Shown here piece after piece: positions 8,993 to 17,966 of a stretch of DNA of 64,000 nt. Below the pieces are notes generated by a model that searched no databases, was not told where the DNA came from, and worked only from the letters and a program-made list of their open reading frames with translations. Every line of letters begins with the position of its first letter. The stretch's first letter is position 1. A program made the position numbers and the translations under genes. Origin of the DNA: Flemingiibacterium sp045578725 (GTDB lineage Bacteria > Bacillota > Clostridia > Oscillospirales > CAG-272); assembly GCA_045578725.1 (NCBI GenBank), contig JAZNKS010000044.1:1-64000 (forward strand), in the 5' to 3' direction.

Positions 8993-11281
8993 ATGAATTC
9001 TGCCCCCCATCGGACCGAAGCCGAAGCGGTCGGGGATGAGCGTGTGCGCCGCCGCGCCGAGTTGGCGTGGGAGCGCTTTCACGCGGTGGATCCCTCCGTT
9101 GACCGGGATCAGATTGCCGTCATCTTTTTCTACAATCTGACTGACCGCGCCGTCGATAACAGCGATCCGGCCGCCGACGGTATCTGCGTTCTGACCAAGG
9201 ACTCGCTTCTTGTCTACCGGGATGGCGAGCGTGTCAAGGAGCTGGCGCTGTCGGAAGCCTCCGATTTCAAAATCACCGCCGGTGTCGGAAGCGTGGTTGC
9301 CGAATGCCGGTACCGCGATGCCGATTTCTGTATCTGCCGCGCCGATAATTCCCATACCGCCGAATTCGGTGCCATCATGAAGCGGATCAACAAATTCAAG
9401 GAAACCGGTCATTTTTCCTCCGATTACGTCAATGATATCGTCCGCTTCTGCGAAAAATGCCAGCGGCCTCTGCCGCCCGGCTCCGCTGTGTGCCCCCATT
9501 GCGTGGATAAAAAGGGCATCATGAAGCGGCTGTGGGAGATCGCCAAACCCTTCAAATGGTATCTTGCGGCCTCTGTACTCCTCTTCTTTGCCATCGCCGC
9601 CGTCAATCTGCTTCAGCCCTACCTGAACCGGATTCTGGTCGACGATTTCATCGAATCGGCCCATCCCGAGAATGTTGAGCTGTATGCCTTCACGCTGGTC
9701 ATTGTTCTGCTGGCGCTTGTGCATATCGTGGCCAATGCCCTCTCCATTCTCCGGAGCAAGGCGCTGATTATCGCCGGCAACAAGGTCATTCTCCGTCTGC
9801 GTGAAATGGTCTTTGCCAAAATCCAGATGATGTCCATTGCCCGGATTTCCAAGCGGACCTCCGGCGAGCTGATGAACCGCGTCAACAACGATACCTCGCA
9901 GATTCAGCAGTTCATCGTTCACACGCTGCCCGATATCGTGGAGCAGGTGCTGATGCTGGCCTCGGTCAGCCTCATGCTCTTTCTCTATGACTGGAAGCTG
10001 GCGCTGCTGATCCTCTGCCCGGCACCGTTTGTCAGCCTCTCCTTCAAATTCTTCTGGAAGTGGATGCGGAAGATGTGGCACAAATCCTGGCACACCGGAT
10101 CCCGTGTCAATACCATCCTGCACGATATCTTCTCCGGCATCCGCATTGTCAAGGCCTTCGGCATGGAAGAACGTGAGGCCAACCGCTTCGATGAGGGTGC
10201 CGCCGAGCACCGCGATATCCAGATCCTCAACGAGCGGGTCTGGGCGCTGATCTGGCCCTGGCTCAACTTCTTCATGGGCATCGGCGAATTCTTCCTTCTC
10301 TATTATGTCGGCAACCGGATCATCGGCGGAACCATGACGCTGGGTGAAATGGCCCAGTTCTCGGCCTATGTCAACATGATCTACGGTCCGCTTCGCTGGA
10401 TTGCCAATATGCCCCGCCGGATTGTCGCCTTCACCACCTCGGCTGCCAAGGTCTTTGAGATCATCGACGAGGAAGCCGATGTTCCCGACCGCGCGGATGC
10501 GAAGAACATCGCCATCGAGGGCACGATCGATTTTGAAAATGTATCCTTTGGCTATGACGAAACCACCGAGGTGCTGAAGAATGTCAATCTTCACATCGAG
10601 CCGGGTGAGATGATCGGCATTGTCGGAAAATCCGGTGTCGGCAAGTCCACGCTGATCAATCTGCTGATGCGGATGTATGACATCGGCGACGGCTCCATCA
10701 AGGTGGACGGTGTGGATCTGCGGGATCTTTCACAGGATTGCCTGCGCTCCCAGATCGGCGTTGTTCTGCAGGAAACCTTCCTGTTCGCAGGCACCATCTA
10801 CGACAACATCGCCTACGCAAAGCCGGATGCCAGCCGCGATGAAATCATCACCGCCGCCAAAATTGCCGGCGCGCATGAATTCATCATGAAGCTCCCGGAT
10901 GCCTACAACACCAAGGTTGGCGAAAAGGGCCATACCCTCTCCGGCGGCGAGCGCCAGCGGGTATCCATCGCCCGTGCACTTCTGCATAATCCCCGGATTC
11001 TGATTCTGGATGAGGCCACCGCCTCGCTGGATACCGAAACCGAGCGCCAGATCCAGGAATCCCTTCAGAAGCTGATCAAGGACCGCACCACGCTGGCCAT
11101 CGCGCACCGTCTGTCGACCCTGCGCAATGCCACCCGCCTGATCGTGCTGGATAAGGGAACCATCGCCGAGGTCGGCTCCCACGATGAGCTGATGCGAAAA
11201 AAGGGCATCTATTACGGGCTGGTTATGGCCCAGCGGCAGATGTCCCGGATGGCTCCCAAGAATACAGCCGCCGGCTCTTAA
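8993..11281 (+). CDS. ABC exporter half-transporter with N-terminal zinc ribbon (DUF1854 cassette, second)
   Basis: A 762-residue partner of the first exporter with the same architecture. It has an N-terminal soluble domain (1-150), a ribbon with Cys153, 156, 167 and 170, six membrane spans (about 180-460), and an ATPase domain with Walker A GKSGVGKST (near 546), signature LSGGERQR and Walker B ILDEATASLD. The N-terminal halves of the two exporters are only loosely alike, whereas the ATPase halves are close. The start follows AAAGGAAG. It closes the three-gene operon and is followed by a strong terminator. The ribbon may anchor the DUF1854 protein or sense metal; that is inference. Confidence 0.88.
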   Translation: MNSAPHRTEAEAVGDERVRRRAELAWERFHAVDPSVDRDQIAVIFFYNLTDRAVDNSDPAADGICVLTKDSLLVYRDGERVKELALSEASDFKITAGVGSVVAECRYRDADFCICRADNSHTAEFGAIMKRINKFKETGHFSSDYVNDIVRFCEKCQRPLPPGSAVCPHCVDKKGIMKRLWEIAKPFKWYLAASVLLFFAIAAVNLLQPYLNRILVDDFIESAHPENVELYAFTLVIVLLALVHIVANALSILRSKALIIAGNKVILRLREMVFAKIQMMSIARISKRTSGELMNRVNNDTSQIQQFIVHTLPDIVEQVLMLASVSLMLFLYDWKLALLILCPAPFVSLSFKFFWKWMRKMWHKSWHTGSRVNTILHDIFSGIRIVKAFGMEEREANRFDEGAAEHRDIQILNERVWALIWPWLNFFMGIGEFFLLYYVGNRIIGGTMTLGEMAQFSAYVNMIYGPLRWIANMPRRIVAFTTSAAKVFEIIDEEADVPDRADAKNIAIEGTIDFENVSFGYDETTEVLKNVNLHIEPGEMIGIVGKSGVGKSTLINLLMRMYDIGDGSIKVDGVDLRDLSQDCLRSQIGVVLQETFLFAGTIYDNIAYAKPDASRDEIITAAKIAGAHEFIMKLPDAYNTKVGEKGHTLSGGERQRVSIARALLHNPRILILDEATASLDTETERQIQESLQKLIKDRTTLAIAHRLSTLRNATRLIVLDKGTIAEVGSHDELMRKKGIYYGLVMAQRQMSRMAPKNTAAGS

Positions 11282-11302
11282 TCTCCCTCCCCGCTCCTTT
11301 AT

Positions 11303-11336
11303 GAGGTGCTGCAGGAAATGCAGCACCTCTTTTTTT
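11303..11336 (+). terminator. Rho-independent terminator of ABC operon
   Basis: Perfect 11-bp stem GAGGTGCTGCA (11303-11313) with TGCAGCACCTC (11319-11329), followed by T7 (11330-11336). Confidence 0.9.
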
Positions 11337-11399
11337 GAAAATGTGCCCGCTTTTTGGTATAAAAAGAACACGAATAAACCGCAAAGATGCCCCAAATAC

Positions 11400-11428
11400 T
11401 TGACTTCTATCCAAAATCATGGTATAAT
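11400..11428 (+). promoter_or_regulatory. Promoter of AraC-type regulator
   Basis: TTGACT (11400-11405), 17 bp, TATAAT (11423-11428), 29 bp before the chosen ATG. Confidence 0.75.
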
Positions 11429-11457
11429 TGAATCATCAAAATGCTTATGGAGGGACT

Positions 11458-12306
11458 ATGAAAACCATCGCCTTCCCCCAATGGGACCGCTGTGAGCTGA
11501 CCGTCACCGGCATCCGGCCGGTCGCCCAGCATTTTTCCGACGGTTCCGTCTTTCCGGTAAACTGCCGCGTTGACAGCGCTCTTTGCTATCTTTCCGGCTG
11601 TGCCCTTGATTTTTTCGATCCGAGCGGCAATCTGCTTTTGAGCGCCGAACGCGGAAGCCTTGTCTATCTCCCGCAGGATGCTTTTTACATCGCCATCTTC
11701 CGCGATATTCTTCCCGACGCCGCCCTTTCCGATCAGCTGATCAACTTTACGCTCCGCACACCCGAAGGAGAGCCGGTCCGCTTTGCGCAGGCTCCGCAGA
11801 TCATCGCCGAAGCCATGCCCGAGGAGCTCATCCCGCTCTTTTCCCAGATGCTCGATGAGGAGCACCGGATCTACCGCAGCGAGCTTCGTCTGCACCGTCT
11901 GCTGTACGATATCCTCGACGGCCTTTTCTGCCGGAGCGAGGCGGTGGCATCCAGCATCGTCCGACCGGCGCTGGACTACATCACCGCCCATCCCGATTTC
12001 AGCCTTCTGGATGTGGAATCGCTCGCAAAGCTCTGCAATATCCATCCGGCAACCTTCCGCCGGCATTTCCAGGCCCTCTTCCAGATGTCGCCGCGCGAAT
12101 ACATCGATGCTTATTTCATCCGGCTGGCTGACTATTATCTGACCCAGCGGCATAACAGTGTCAGCGAAACCGCCAAGCTGCTCGGCTTCTGCGATGTTTC
12201 GTATTTCTGCCGCTTCTACCGCAAATATACCGGCGCATCGCCGGGAAGCCGCCGGATCGGCGGCCGCACCGCCGAGGACGGATACCCGTCCGCCGAACGC
12301 GACTGA
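11458..12306 (+). CDS. AraC family transcriptional regulator
   Basis: A 282-residue regulator with an N-terminal cupin-like sensing domain (about 1-165) and a C-terminal pair of helix-turn-helix motifs (about 185-275). The second HTH carries the family hallmark SVSETAKLLGFCDVSYFCRFYRKYTGASPGS. The start at 11458 has GGAGGG a few bases upstream; an in-frame ATG at 11428 lies inside the -10 box and is rejected. It precedes an SGNH hydrolase by 38 bp on the same strand, and a carrier plus beta-helix gene follow. It probably controls this sugar-use neighbourhood, with an unknown inducer. Confidence 0.85.
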   Translation: MKTIAFPQWDRCELTVTGIRPVAQHFSDGSVFPVNCRVDSALCYLSGCALDFFDPSGNLLLSAERGSLVYLPQDAFYIAIFRDILPDAALSDQLINFTLRTPEGEPVRFAQAPQIIAEAMPEELIPLFSQMLDEEHRIYRSELRLHRLLYDILDGLFCRSEAVASSIVRPALDYITAHPDFSLLDVESLAKLCNIHPATFRRHFQALFQMSPREYIDAYFIRLADYYLTQRHNSVSETAKLLGFCDVSYFCRFYRKYTGASPGSRRIGGRTAEDGYPSAERD

Positions 12307-12344
12307 TAACAAACTGTATCTTTATTTGCAGAAAGGATTCTATC

Positions 12345-13007
12345 ATGAAACTTGAAGGACTGAAAATCAACTTCCTCGGTGACAGCATTACCGAGGGCTG
12401 CGGTACAACCGGCCCCGATAAGTGCTTCGCCTCAAAAATCGCCGCCGAATACGGTGCCTTCACCCGCAACTACGGCATCGGCGGAACCCGCATTGCGCCC
12501 CGGAGCGTTCCCTCCGAGAATCCCCGCTGGGATCTGGATTTCAACTCCCGCGTCAGCGAGATGGATCCCGATGCCGATCTGATCGTCATCTTCGGCGGAA
12601 CCAATGACTTCGATCACGGTGATGCCCCCTTCGGCACCTTTGAGGACCGCACAACCGAAACCTTCTGCGGCTCGCTCCATACCCTTTACCGCGCCGTCAT
12701 CGAGCGCTATCCCGCCGCACGCATCATGGTCATGACGCCCCTCCACCGCGGCACCGCAACGCCCGAGGATAAGCCCACCGTCAAGCGCGACGGTAAAGCC
12801 AATGTGCTGATCGATTATGTCAACATGATCCGCCGCACCGCCGAATATTACAGCATTCCTGTGCTGGATCTGTATGCTGTATCCGGAATGCAGCCGGCCG
12901 TGGATGTCATCCGCGAGCGCTATATGCCGGATGCCCTCCACCCCAACGATAACGGCCATGAGCTCCTCACTGCGCTTATCGCCCGCTTCATCGAAACCAC
13001 CTTCTGA
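12345..13007 (+). CDS. SGNH/GDSL-family hydrolase
   Basis: A 220-residue cytoplasmic esterase or acetylxylan-esterase-like protein. The SGNH blocks are all visible: block I FLGDSITEG with the catalytic Ser near residue 12, a Gly block (NYGIGGTRI), block III GGTND with Asn, and block V DALHPNDNGHELL with the Asp-His pair. No signal peptide is present. A ribosome site AGAAAGGA precedes the ATG. It likely removes acyl groups from imported carbohydrate, in line with its neighbours, but the substrate cannot be read from sequence. Confidence 0.86.
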   Translation: MKLEGLKINFLGDSITEGCGTTGPDKCFASKIAAEYGAFTRNYGIGGTRIAPRSVPSENPRWDLDFNSRVSEMDPDADLIVIFGGTNDFDHGDAPFGTFEDRTTETFCGSLHTLYRAVIERYPAARIMVMTPLHRGTATPEDKPTVKRDGKANVLIDYVNMIRRTAEYYSIPVLDLYAVSGMQPAVDVIRERYMPDALHPNDNGHELLTALIARFIETTF

Positions 13008-13016
13008 AAATAGCAG

Positions 13017-13048
13017 ACACGCCGCCGGATGAACCGACGGCGTGTTTT
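13017..13048. terminator. Terminator between convergent SGNH and MFS genes
   Basis: Arms ACACGCCG (13017-13024) and CGGCGTGT (13038-13045), then TTT. It lies in the 42-bp gap between convergent genes. Confidence 0.75.
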
Positions 13049-13049
13049 G

Positions 13050-14285
13050 TTATTTGTTTTGGGCCTCCGATGCGAAGGCTTTCCATTTCCGGATGCAGAG
13101 CAGGGCGACCAGCGTTCCGAGCGCCGCAATCACAAACCAGGAAATGACGGTGTAATGCCATCCGAAGGTTTCGGACAGGACGGCAAATCCGTAGGTCGAT
13201 GCCGCGCTTCCGATATAGGTGAAGGCATTCAGCAGGCCGGATACTGTCGATATCTTGTTGTACTTTCCGAAATATTTGGGCAGGCGGGAGATCAGCATCA
13301 GGTTTACGCCGTGCATACAGCCCGTAATCAGCGCCATCAGCAGAACGGCCGCGATCGGCGTCGTGCCGAGCAAGAAGGACATCGCCAGCGCCGCCGCCGT
13401 TCCGACAGCAAACAGCAGGGCCGCACAGGCGACTTCATTTTTCATCCGGTCATTGATCCTTGCCGCGGCCTGATAGCTGATCATGGAGAAGATCGGCAGA
13501 ACAATGCCGCTCAGGATGGAGATTTCCGATGACAGCCGGAAGGTATCCGATACAAGGGTCGGCATCCAGGTGGTCACGCCGTCCCGGAGAATTCCCTGCA
13601 GAATGATGACGATGCCGAGCATGGCAATCATCAGCATCACCGGCCGATCCCGCCAGAGCGACGGGGCACACGGACTCTCTCCCGCCGCCGTAGCCGCCGT
13701 CGGACGGACCTCGCCATCCTTCGGGGACAGGGTGAGCCAGAGAAGCACCATCAGCACAGCCATAGCCGCGCCAATGAAGAAGATCAGCTGCCATCCCGCC
13801 GCTGCAATGCAGACCGGTGCCAGCAGATAGATCACAATCGTGGCGATTGAGGAAGCGGCCGATACCCATACGCAGGCCTTGTTGTAGTCCGCGCCGTTCA
13901 GATGGGTTGCCATCATGCGCACCAGCGGCGGCCAGAAGAGCGCCTGGCTGAAGCCATTCACGCCCCACAAAAGAATCATCAGGGACGGCTCCGGCACAAA
14001 CGGCATCAGAATGTTGCATCCGGCCGTTGCCAGCATACCGATAACAATCAATAAGCGCGGACGAATCCGGTCGCCGATGAAGCCGCTGATCAGCTGGCCT
14101 ACTCCGTAGGTGAAGAAAGCCGCCGTGCTGACGCTTCCGGCCAGCTCCTTGGTAACACCTTCGGCGGCTATCAGCTCGGTAATCACCGCGCCGTAATTGA
14201 TGCGCGTCATATAACTTGTAAAATACACCGCCGAGCAGAGCAGCATAAAGAGCTTTGCGGCCCGGCCGGAGATCGTTTTTTCCAT
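13050..14285 (-). CDS. MFS transporter (organophosphate/sugar-phosphate antiporter-like)
   Basis: A 411-residue membrane carrier with about 12 hydrophobic spans and a central polar loop near residues 190-210. The N-terminal YFTSYMTRINYG and the loop GFIGDRIRPR are typical of the major facilitator superfamily; overall it looks like the OPA (GlpT/UhpT-like) branch. It faces the AraC-SGNH pair tail-to-tail and shares a divergent promoter region with the beta-helix gene. It may import the compound that the beta-helix enzyme cleaves. Specificity is not determinable. Confidence 0.82.
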   Translation of the reverse strand: MEKTISGRAAKLFMLLCSAVYFTSYMTRINYGAVITELIAAEGVTKELAGSVSTAAFFTYGVGQLISGFIGDRIRPRLLIVIGMLATAGCNILMPFVPEPSLMILLWGVNGFSQALFWPPLVRMMATHLNGADYNKACVWVSAASSIATIVIYLLAPVCIAAAGWQLIFFIGAAMAVLMVLLWLTLSPKDGEVRPTAATAAGESPCAPSLWRDRPVMLMIAMLGIVIILQGILRDGVTTWMPTLVSDTFRLSSEISILSGIVLPIFSMISYQAAARINDRMKNEVACAALLFAVGTAAALAMSFLLGTTPIAAVLLMALITGCMHGVNLMLISRLPKYFGKYNKISTVSGLLNAFTYIGSAASTYGFAVLSETFGWHYTVISWFVIAALGTLVALLCIRKWKAFASEAQNK

Positions 14286-14326
14286 AATCGGGACAGCCTT
14301 TCGTCAATTTATTTCCACGGCAGAAT

Positions 14327-14355
14327 ATTATACCACGATCTCCCGCGTTTGTCAA
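14327..14355 (-). promoter_or_regulatory. Promoter of MFS gene
   Basis: Minus-strand TTGACA (14350-14355), 17 bp, TATAAT (14327-14332). Its -35 is 37 bp from the -35 of the divergent beta-helix promoter, so one regulator bound between them could control both. Confidence 0.8.
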
Positions 14356-14392
14356 GAGGTGCCGGCAGAGCGGTGTTATTTGGGGATTTCTA

Positions 14393-14421
14393 TTGACAAG
14401 GCAGGCAGTTTATGTTATAAT
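14393..14421 (+). promoter_or_regulatory. Promoter of beta-helix gene
   Basis: TTGACA (14393-14398), 17 bp, TATAAT (14416-14421): perfect consensus, divergent from the MFS promoter. Confidence 0.85.
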
Positions 14422-14469
14422 CTAAAAAACCGCAGAATACCTGCGGAGGATACAAAAGGAGAAACCGTT

Positions 14470-16278
14470 ATGAATATACATCTGCTCGTGAACGATGCGG
14501 CCCCCGAAATCCTCTCGGATCTCGCATCGGCCAAAGCCCGTCTGCTCGAGATCGGCGCAGCCGCCGAAGAGCCCGTCGCTGTCACCCTTCTTCTGGAGGA
14601 CGGTCCCTGCCGTCTGTCAGCACCGATCACCTTCAGCGCCGAGGAAGAACCGGCTCTCGATAAGATCCGCCTGACCGTTGCCGCTGCCGAGGGTGCAAAG
14701 CCCGTCATCTCCGGCAATATCGCACTCGATGGCGCCTCCTTCCAGGCCGTTGACGGCAAGCCGTATTATAAATACCAGTTTGAAAAGGATGCCAACGGCC
14801 GGTATCCCCGCTTCCACGATTTCTATGTGGACGGCAAGCGCATCCCCGTCGCCGAGTCGGAGTCCTTTGTCAATCCCTTTGAATTTGCCGATCGCCCTAA
14901 CCGCAAGAATCCCGCCAACCTCATCGGCCTCCATCTGCCCATGGAGCTGGCAAAGCAGCTGGACGGGGTGGATACGACCGGCTGTGAGCTGACCATGCAC
15001 GTCGAATGGGAGTGCGCAACCATGCACGTCACCGGCGTGGATCTTTCCGATACCGCCGAACATGAAGGTCAGCTGTATGCCCGCGTCAAGCTGGAGCCCA
15101 GACAGCTGGAGGACTTCGTTCTGGGCACCAACGGCTGTCTTGGCATCAAGAACCGCGTTACCCTGCTTGCCAACCATCCGCTTTTCCTGAATCCCGATAC
15201 CTATTGCTACAACTGCAAGACCGGTGAACTCTTCTATCAGCCCTCCGATTCGATCGCCGCGCATTCCTATGAGATTCCCGTGCTTGAAAATCTGCTGGTC
15301 TTCCGCGGTCTGAAGGGTCTGAAGCTTGAGAATATCGCCTTCACCGGCACCACCTCCAAGTACATCTGCGATCACGGCTATCTCGCCGGCCAGGCCAACA
15401 ACGAGCGCAATGCCGGCCGTCTGCGCCATGCCGCCGTTGTCACCGGCAATCTGCGCGACTTCACGATGAAGGGCTGCTCCTTTGAGGAGCTGGGCGCCAA
15501 CGGTATGCTGATGGTGGACCGCAGCGTCAAGGTCAGCATCACCGAATGCCGTTTTGTGAACATCGGCATGAGCGCGCTCTCCATCGGCAATCCCACCACC
15601 GCATGGGAAAATCCGATCAATCAGAACATCGCCATCCATATCACCAACAACACCTTCAAGCACATCGGCTATGAATATCCGACCTCTGTTGCCTTCTACA
15701 TGGGTATTGTTGACGGCCTCAAATTCATGCACAACACAATGGACGAAACCGCCTACTCCGCCGTTTCGGTCGGCTGGGGCTGGTCGCTGGTCGGCTATGA
15801 GCTTGGCGAGAAGGTCAACATCCGCGATGCCGAAATCGCATACAACCGGATCACCAACTATATGGACATCCTGCGCGACGGTGCCGCCATCTACGTTCTC
15901 GGTGCCAACTGCACAGCTGAGCATGAGGGGCAGTTCAACTTCATGCATGACAACTACGCCGAGCGCTCGCTCTTCCACGATTCCTCCAAGCGCGGCTACT
16001 ACATGGACGGCTCCGCCTCCAACTGGGAAGTCTGGGACAACGTCACCATCGGTACCCATCTGCCGATCTTCTCGCAGTTCCATGTTCCCTCCCAGTTCAC
16101 GCACCACAACTACATCCATGACATCTACACCACCGATGCCATCGATCCGGGCAACCATGCGCCCTATCGCGACACCATCGTCGGCGAGTGGTACTATGTA
16201 AAGGAAGACAAGGAAGGCCTCTTTGCCAAGTATCCCAAGGCTGTCGAAATCTTCGAGGCTTCCGGTGTCAAGGCATAA
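14470..16278 (+). CDS. Right-handed beta-helix protein, putative carbohydrate-active enzyme
   Basis: A 602-residue protein of the pectate-lyase-like beta-helix fold. The N-terminal part matches the opening domain of beta-helix hydrolases (PVISGNIALDG, KYQFE, FYVDGKRIP). The middle (about 290-520) has repeating turns such as NIAFTGTTSKYI, DFTMKGCSFEELGANG, VSITECRFVNIGMSAL and IHITNNTFKHIGYE. GH141-like or related families are possible, but I cannot assign one. No signal peptide is seen, so it should be cytoplasmic. The start is the ATG behind AAAAGGAG; an upstream in-frame codon at 14359 precedes the promoter and is rejected. Confidence 0.75.
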   Translation: MNIHLLVNDAAPEILSDLASAKARLLEIGAAAEEPVAVTLLLEDGPCRLSAPITFSAEEEPALDKIRLTVAAAEGAKPVISGNIALDGASFQAVDGKPYYKYQFEKDANGRYPRFHDFYVDGKRIPVAESESFVNPFEFADRPNRKNPANLIGLHLPMELAKQLDGVDTTGCELTMHVEWECATMHVTGVDLSDTAEHEGQLYARVKLEPRQLEDFVLGTNGCLGIKNRVTLLANHPLFLNPDTYCYNCKTGELFYQPSDSIAAHSYEIPVLENLLVFRGLKGLKLENIAFTGTTSKYICDHGYLAGQANNERNAGRLRHAAVVTGNLRDFTMKGCSFEELGANGMLMVDRSVKVSITECRFVNIGMSALSIGNPTTAWENPINQNIAIHITNNTFKHIGYEYPTSVAFYMGIVDGLKFMHNTMDETAYSAVSVGWGWSLVGYELGEKVNIRDAEIAYNRITNYMDILRDGAAIYVLGANCTAEHEGQFNFMHDNYAERSLFHDSSKRGYYMDGSASNWEVWDNVTIGTHLPIFSQFHVPSQFTHHNYIHDIYTTDAIDPGNHAPYRDTIVGEWYYVKEDKEGLFAKYPKAVEIFEASGVKA

Positions 16279-16292
16279 CACGATCTCCTCAA

Positions 16293-16324
16293 AACCTCCG
16301 ATACATCTGTATCGGAGGTTTTTT
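16293..16324 (+). terminator. Terminator of beta-helix gene
   Basis: Arms AACCTCCGATACA (16293-16305) and TGTATCGGAGGTT (16308-16320) followed by further T to 16324. Confidence 0.9.
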
Positions 16325-16356
16325 GCGGTCAGTGGGAATAAATTTTCCCGTAAAGG

Positions 16357-16385
16357 ATGACAAAACCGTTTTTTTCTGCTATAAT
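16357..16385 (+). promoter_or_regulatory. Promoter of HerA-like gene
   Basis: ATGACA (16357-16362), 17 bp, TATAAT (16380-16385), with TG two bases before the -10 (extended -10). Confidence 0.7.
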
Positions 16386-16422
16386 AGAAGCAGTATGAAA
16401 CACAGCTGCAAAGGAGTACAGT

Positions 16423-17919
16423 ATGTATCAGAAGGATATTCATAAAATCTGGCTGGCCACCGGAAGCGAGCGGGTTTATCTCGAGCCCTCCATGGCCAAC
16501 CGTCACGGCCTGATCGCCGGTGCGACCGGTACCGGTAAAACCGTCACGCTCAAGGTTCTGGCGGAATCGTTCTGCGAGATGGGCGTTCCCGTCTTCGTCG
16601 CCGATATCAAGGGCGACCTGTCCGGTATGTGCCAGCCCGGCACGGAAAACAAGCATATCCGCAGAAGCATCGATACGATGGGCCTCACGGATTTTGCCTA
16701 CACCTCTTTCCCTGTCCGGTTCTGGGATGTGTACGGCAAGCAGGGCCTGCCGGTCCGCACCACCATCTCGGAGATGGGCCCGGAGCTTTTAGGGCGCCTG
16801 CTCGGCCTCAATGACACGCAGAGCGGCGTTCTGCGCATCGTCTTCCGCATCGCCGATGACAAGAATCTCCTGCTCACCGATCTCAAGGATCTGCGCGCGA
16901 TGATCCAGTATGTCGGTGACAATGCCAAGGAATACAAGCTGACCTACGGCAACATTTCGCCGCAGTCCGTAGGCGCTATCCAGCGAGCACTCCTCACTTT
17001 GGAGGACGAGGGCGGAGAAATCTTCTTCGGCGAGCCTTCGCTGGAGCTGGCCGACTGGATTGACTGGGCCGAGGACGGCCGCGGTGTGATGAATATTCTC
17101 GAATGTTCCGAGCTCTTCCAGCATCCCCTTCTTTACGGCACCTTCTTGCTCTGGATGCTCTCGGAAATCTACGAAATGCTTCCCGAAGCCGGCGATCTCG
17201 ATAAGCCCAAGCTCGCCTTCTTCTTTGATGAAGCCCATCTGCTCTTCGACGATGCCCCCAAGGCGCTCGTCGATAAGGTCGAGCAGGTAGCCCGCCTCAT
17301 CCGCTCCAAGGGCGTCAGCGTCTGGTTCATTACCCAGAATCCGACCGATATTCCCGACAGCGTGCTCGGCCAGATCGGCAACCGTGTTCAGCACGCGCTC
17401 CGCGCCTACACGCCCAACGATCAGAAGGCGCTCAATGCCGCCGCCCGCTCCTTCCGCGTCAATCCGGAATTCGATTCCGCCGAAGCCATCCAGGCGCTCG
17501 GTGTCGGCGAAGCGCTGGTATCCGTATTGGATGCCGACGGTATCCCCACAATTGTCCAGCGCGCCAACATCCTGCCCCCGAAGAGCAGCATGAATGCCGT
17601 GGATGCTGTCTGGATCCAGAGCGTGATTCTCTCCTGCCCGCTCCGCGATAAATACGCCGTCGAAGAAGACAACGAGTCGGCCTTCGAGGTTCTGAGTGAG
17701 GCACAGGAGCAGCAGGCCAAGGAGGAAGCGGAAGCCGCCGAAAAAGCGGCTAAGGAAAAAGAAGAGAAAGAGAAGGAAAAAGAGAAAGAAAAAAAGGCCA
17801 AATCCACCCGCAAAAAGACCAGCGTATTCGAAAAAGCCATTTCCAGTACAGCCAATACCATCGGCCGTGAGGTCGGTAAAAAGATCGTCCGCGGCATCTT
17901 TGATACCTTCTTCAAATAA
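16423..17919 (+). CDS. HerA-like/DUF853 ATPase (YjgR family)
   Basis: A 498-residue AAA+/FtsK-HerA superfamily ATPase. Walker A is GATGTGKT near residue 32, followed by the family stretch VFVADIKGDLSGM. Walker B is LAFFFDEAHLLF near 265, and the sensor-like segment GVSVWFITQNPTDIPD comes after. The C-terminal 70 residues are a Lys/Glu-rich coiled coil ending in a short basic helix. Family members are often annotated as helicase HerA-like or DUF853; their cellular role is not established. It is a single gene between two terminator-like hairpins. Confidence 0.88.
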   Translation: MYQKDIHKIWLATGSERVYLEPSMANRHGLIAGATGTGKTVTLKVLAESFCEMGVPVFVADIKGDLSGMCQPGTENKHIRRSIDTMGLTDFAYTSFPVRFWDVYGKQGLPVRTTISEMGPELLGRLLGLNDTQSGVLRIVFRIADDKNLLLTDLKDLRAMIQYVGDNAKEYKLTYGNISPQSVGAIQRALLTLEDEGGEIFFGEPSLELADWIDWAEDGRGVMNILECSELFQHPLLYGTFLLWMLSEIYEMLPEAGDLDKPKLAFFFDEAHLLFDDAPKALVDKVEQVARLIRSKGVSVWFITQNPTDIPDSVLGQIGNRVQHALRAYTPNDQKALNAAARSFRVNPEFDSAEAIQALGVGEALVSVLDADGIPTIVQRANILPPKSSMNAVDAVWIQSVILSCPLRDKYAVEEDNESAFEVLSEAQEQQAKEEAEAAEKAAKEKEEKEKEKEKEKKAKSTRKKTSVFEKAISSTANTIGREVGKKIVRGIFDTFFK

Positions 17920-17928
17920 GGACAGATT

Positions 17929-17957
17929 CCCCGGCCGTTCACCGAAAACGGCCGGGG
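17929..17957. other. GC-rich hairpin without U-tract
   Basis: Perfect 11-bp arms CCCCGGCCGTT (17929-17939) and AACGGCCGGGG (17947-17957) between the convergent HerA-like and sialidase-like genes. Neither strand has a T run after the stem, so if it terminates it does so imperfectly. Confidence 0.6.
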
Positions 17958-17966
17958 AAAAATTTA

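Noticed and set aside
8966..10594. Long minus-strand open frame opposite the second ABC exporter
   Set aside because: Antisense to clear ABC motifs; no ribosome site or domain.
14617..16656. Long minus-strand open frame (679 codons) opposite the beta-helix gene
   Set aside because: It runs through a terminator and a promoter region, has no ribosome site and no domain; the plus-strand gene has both promoter and start site.
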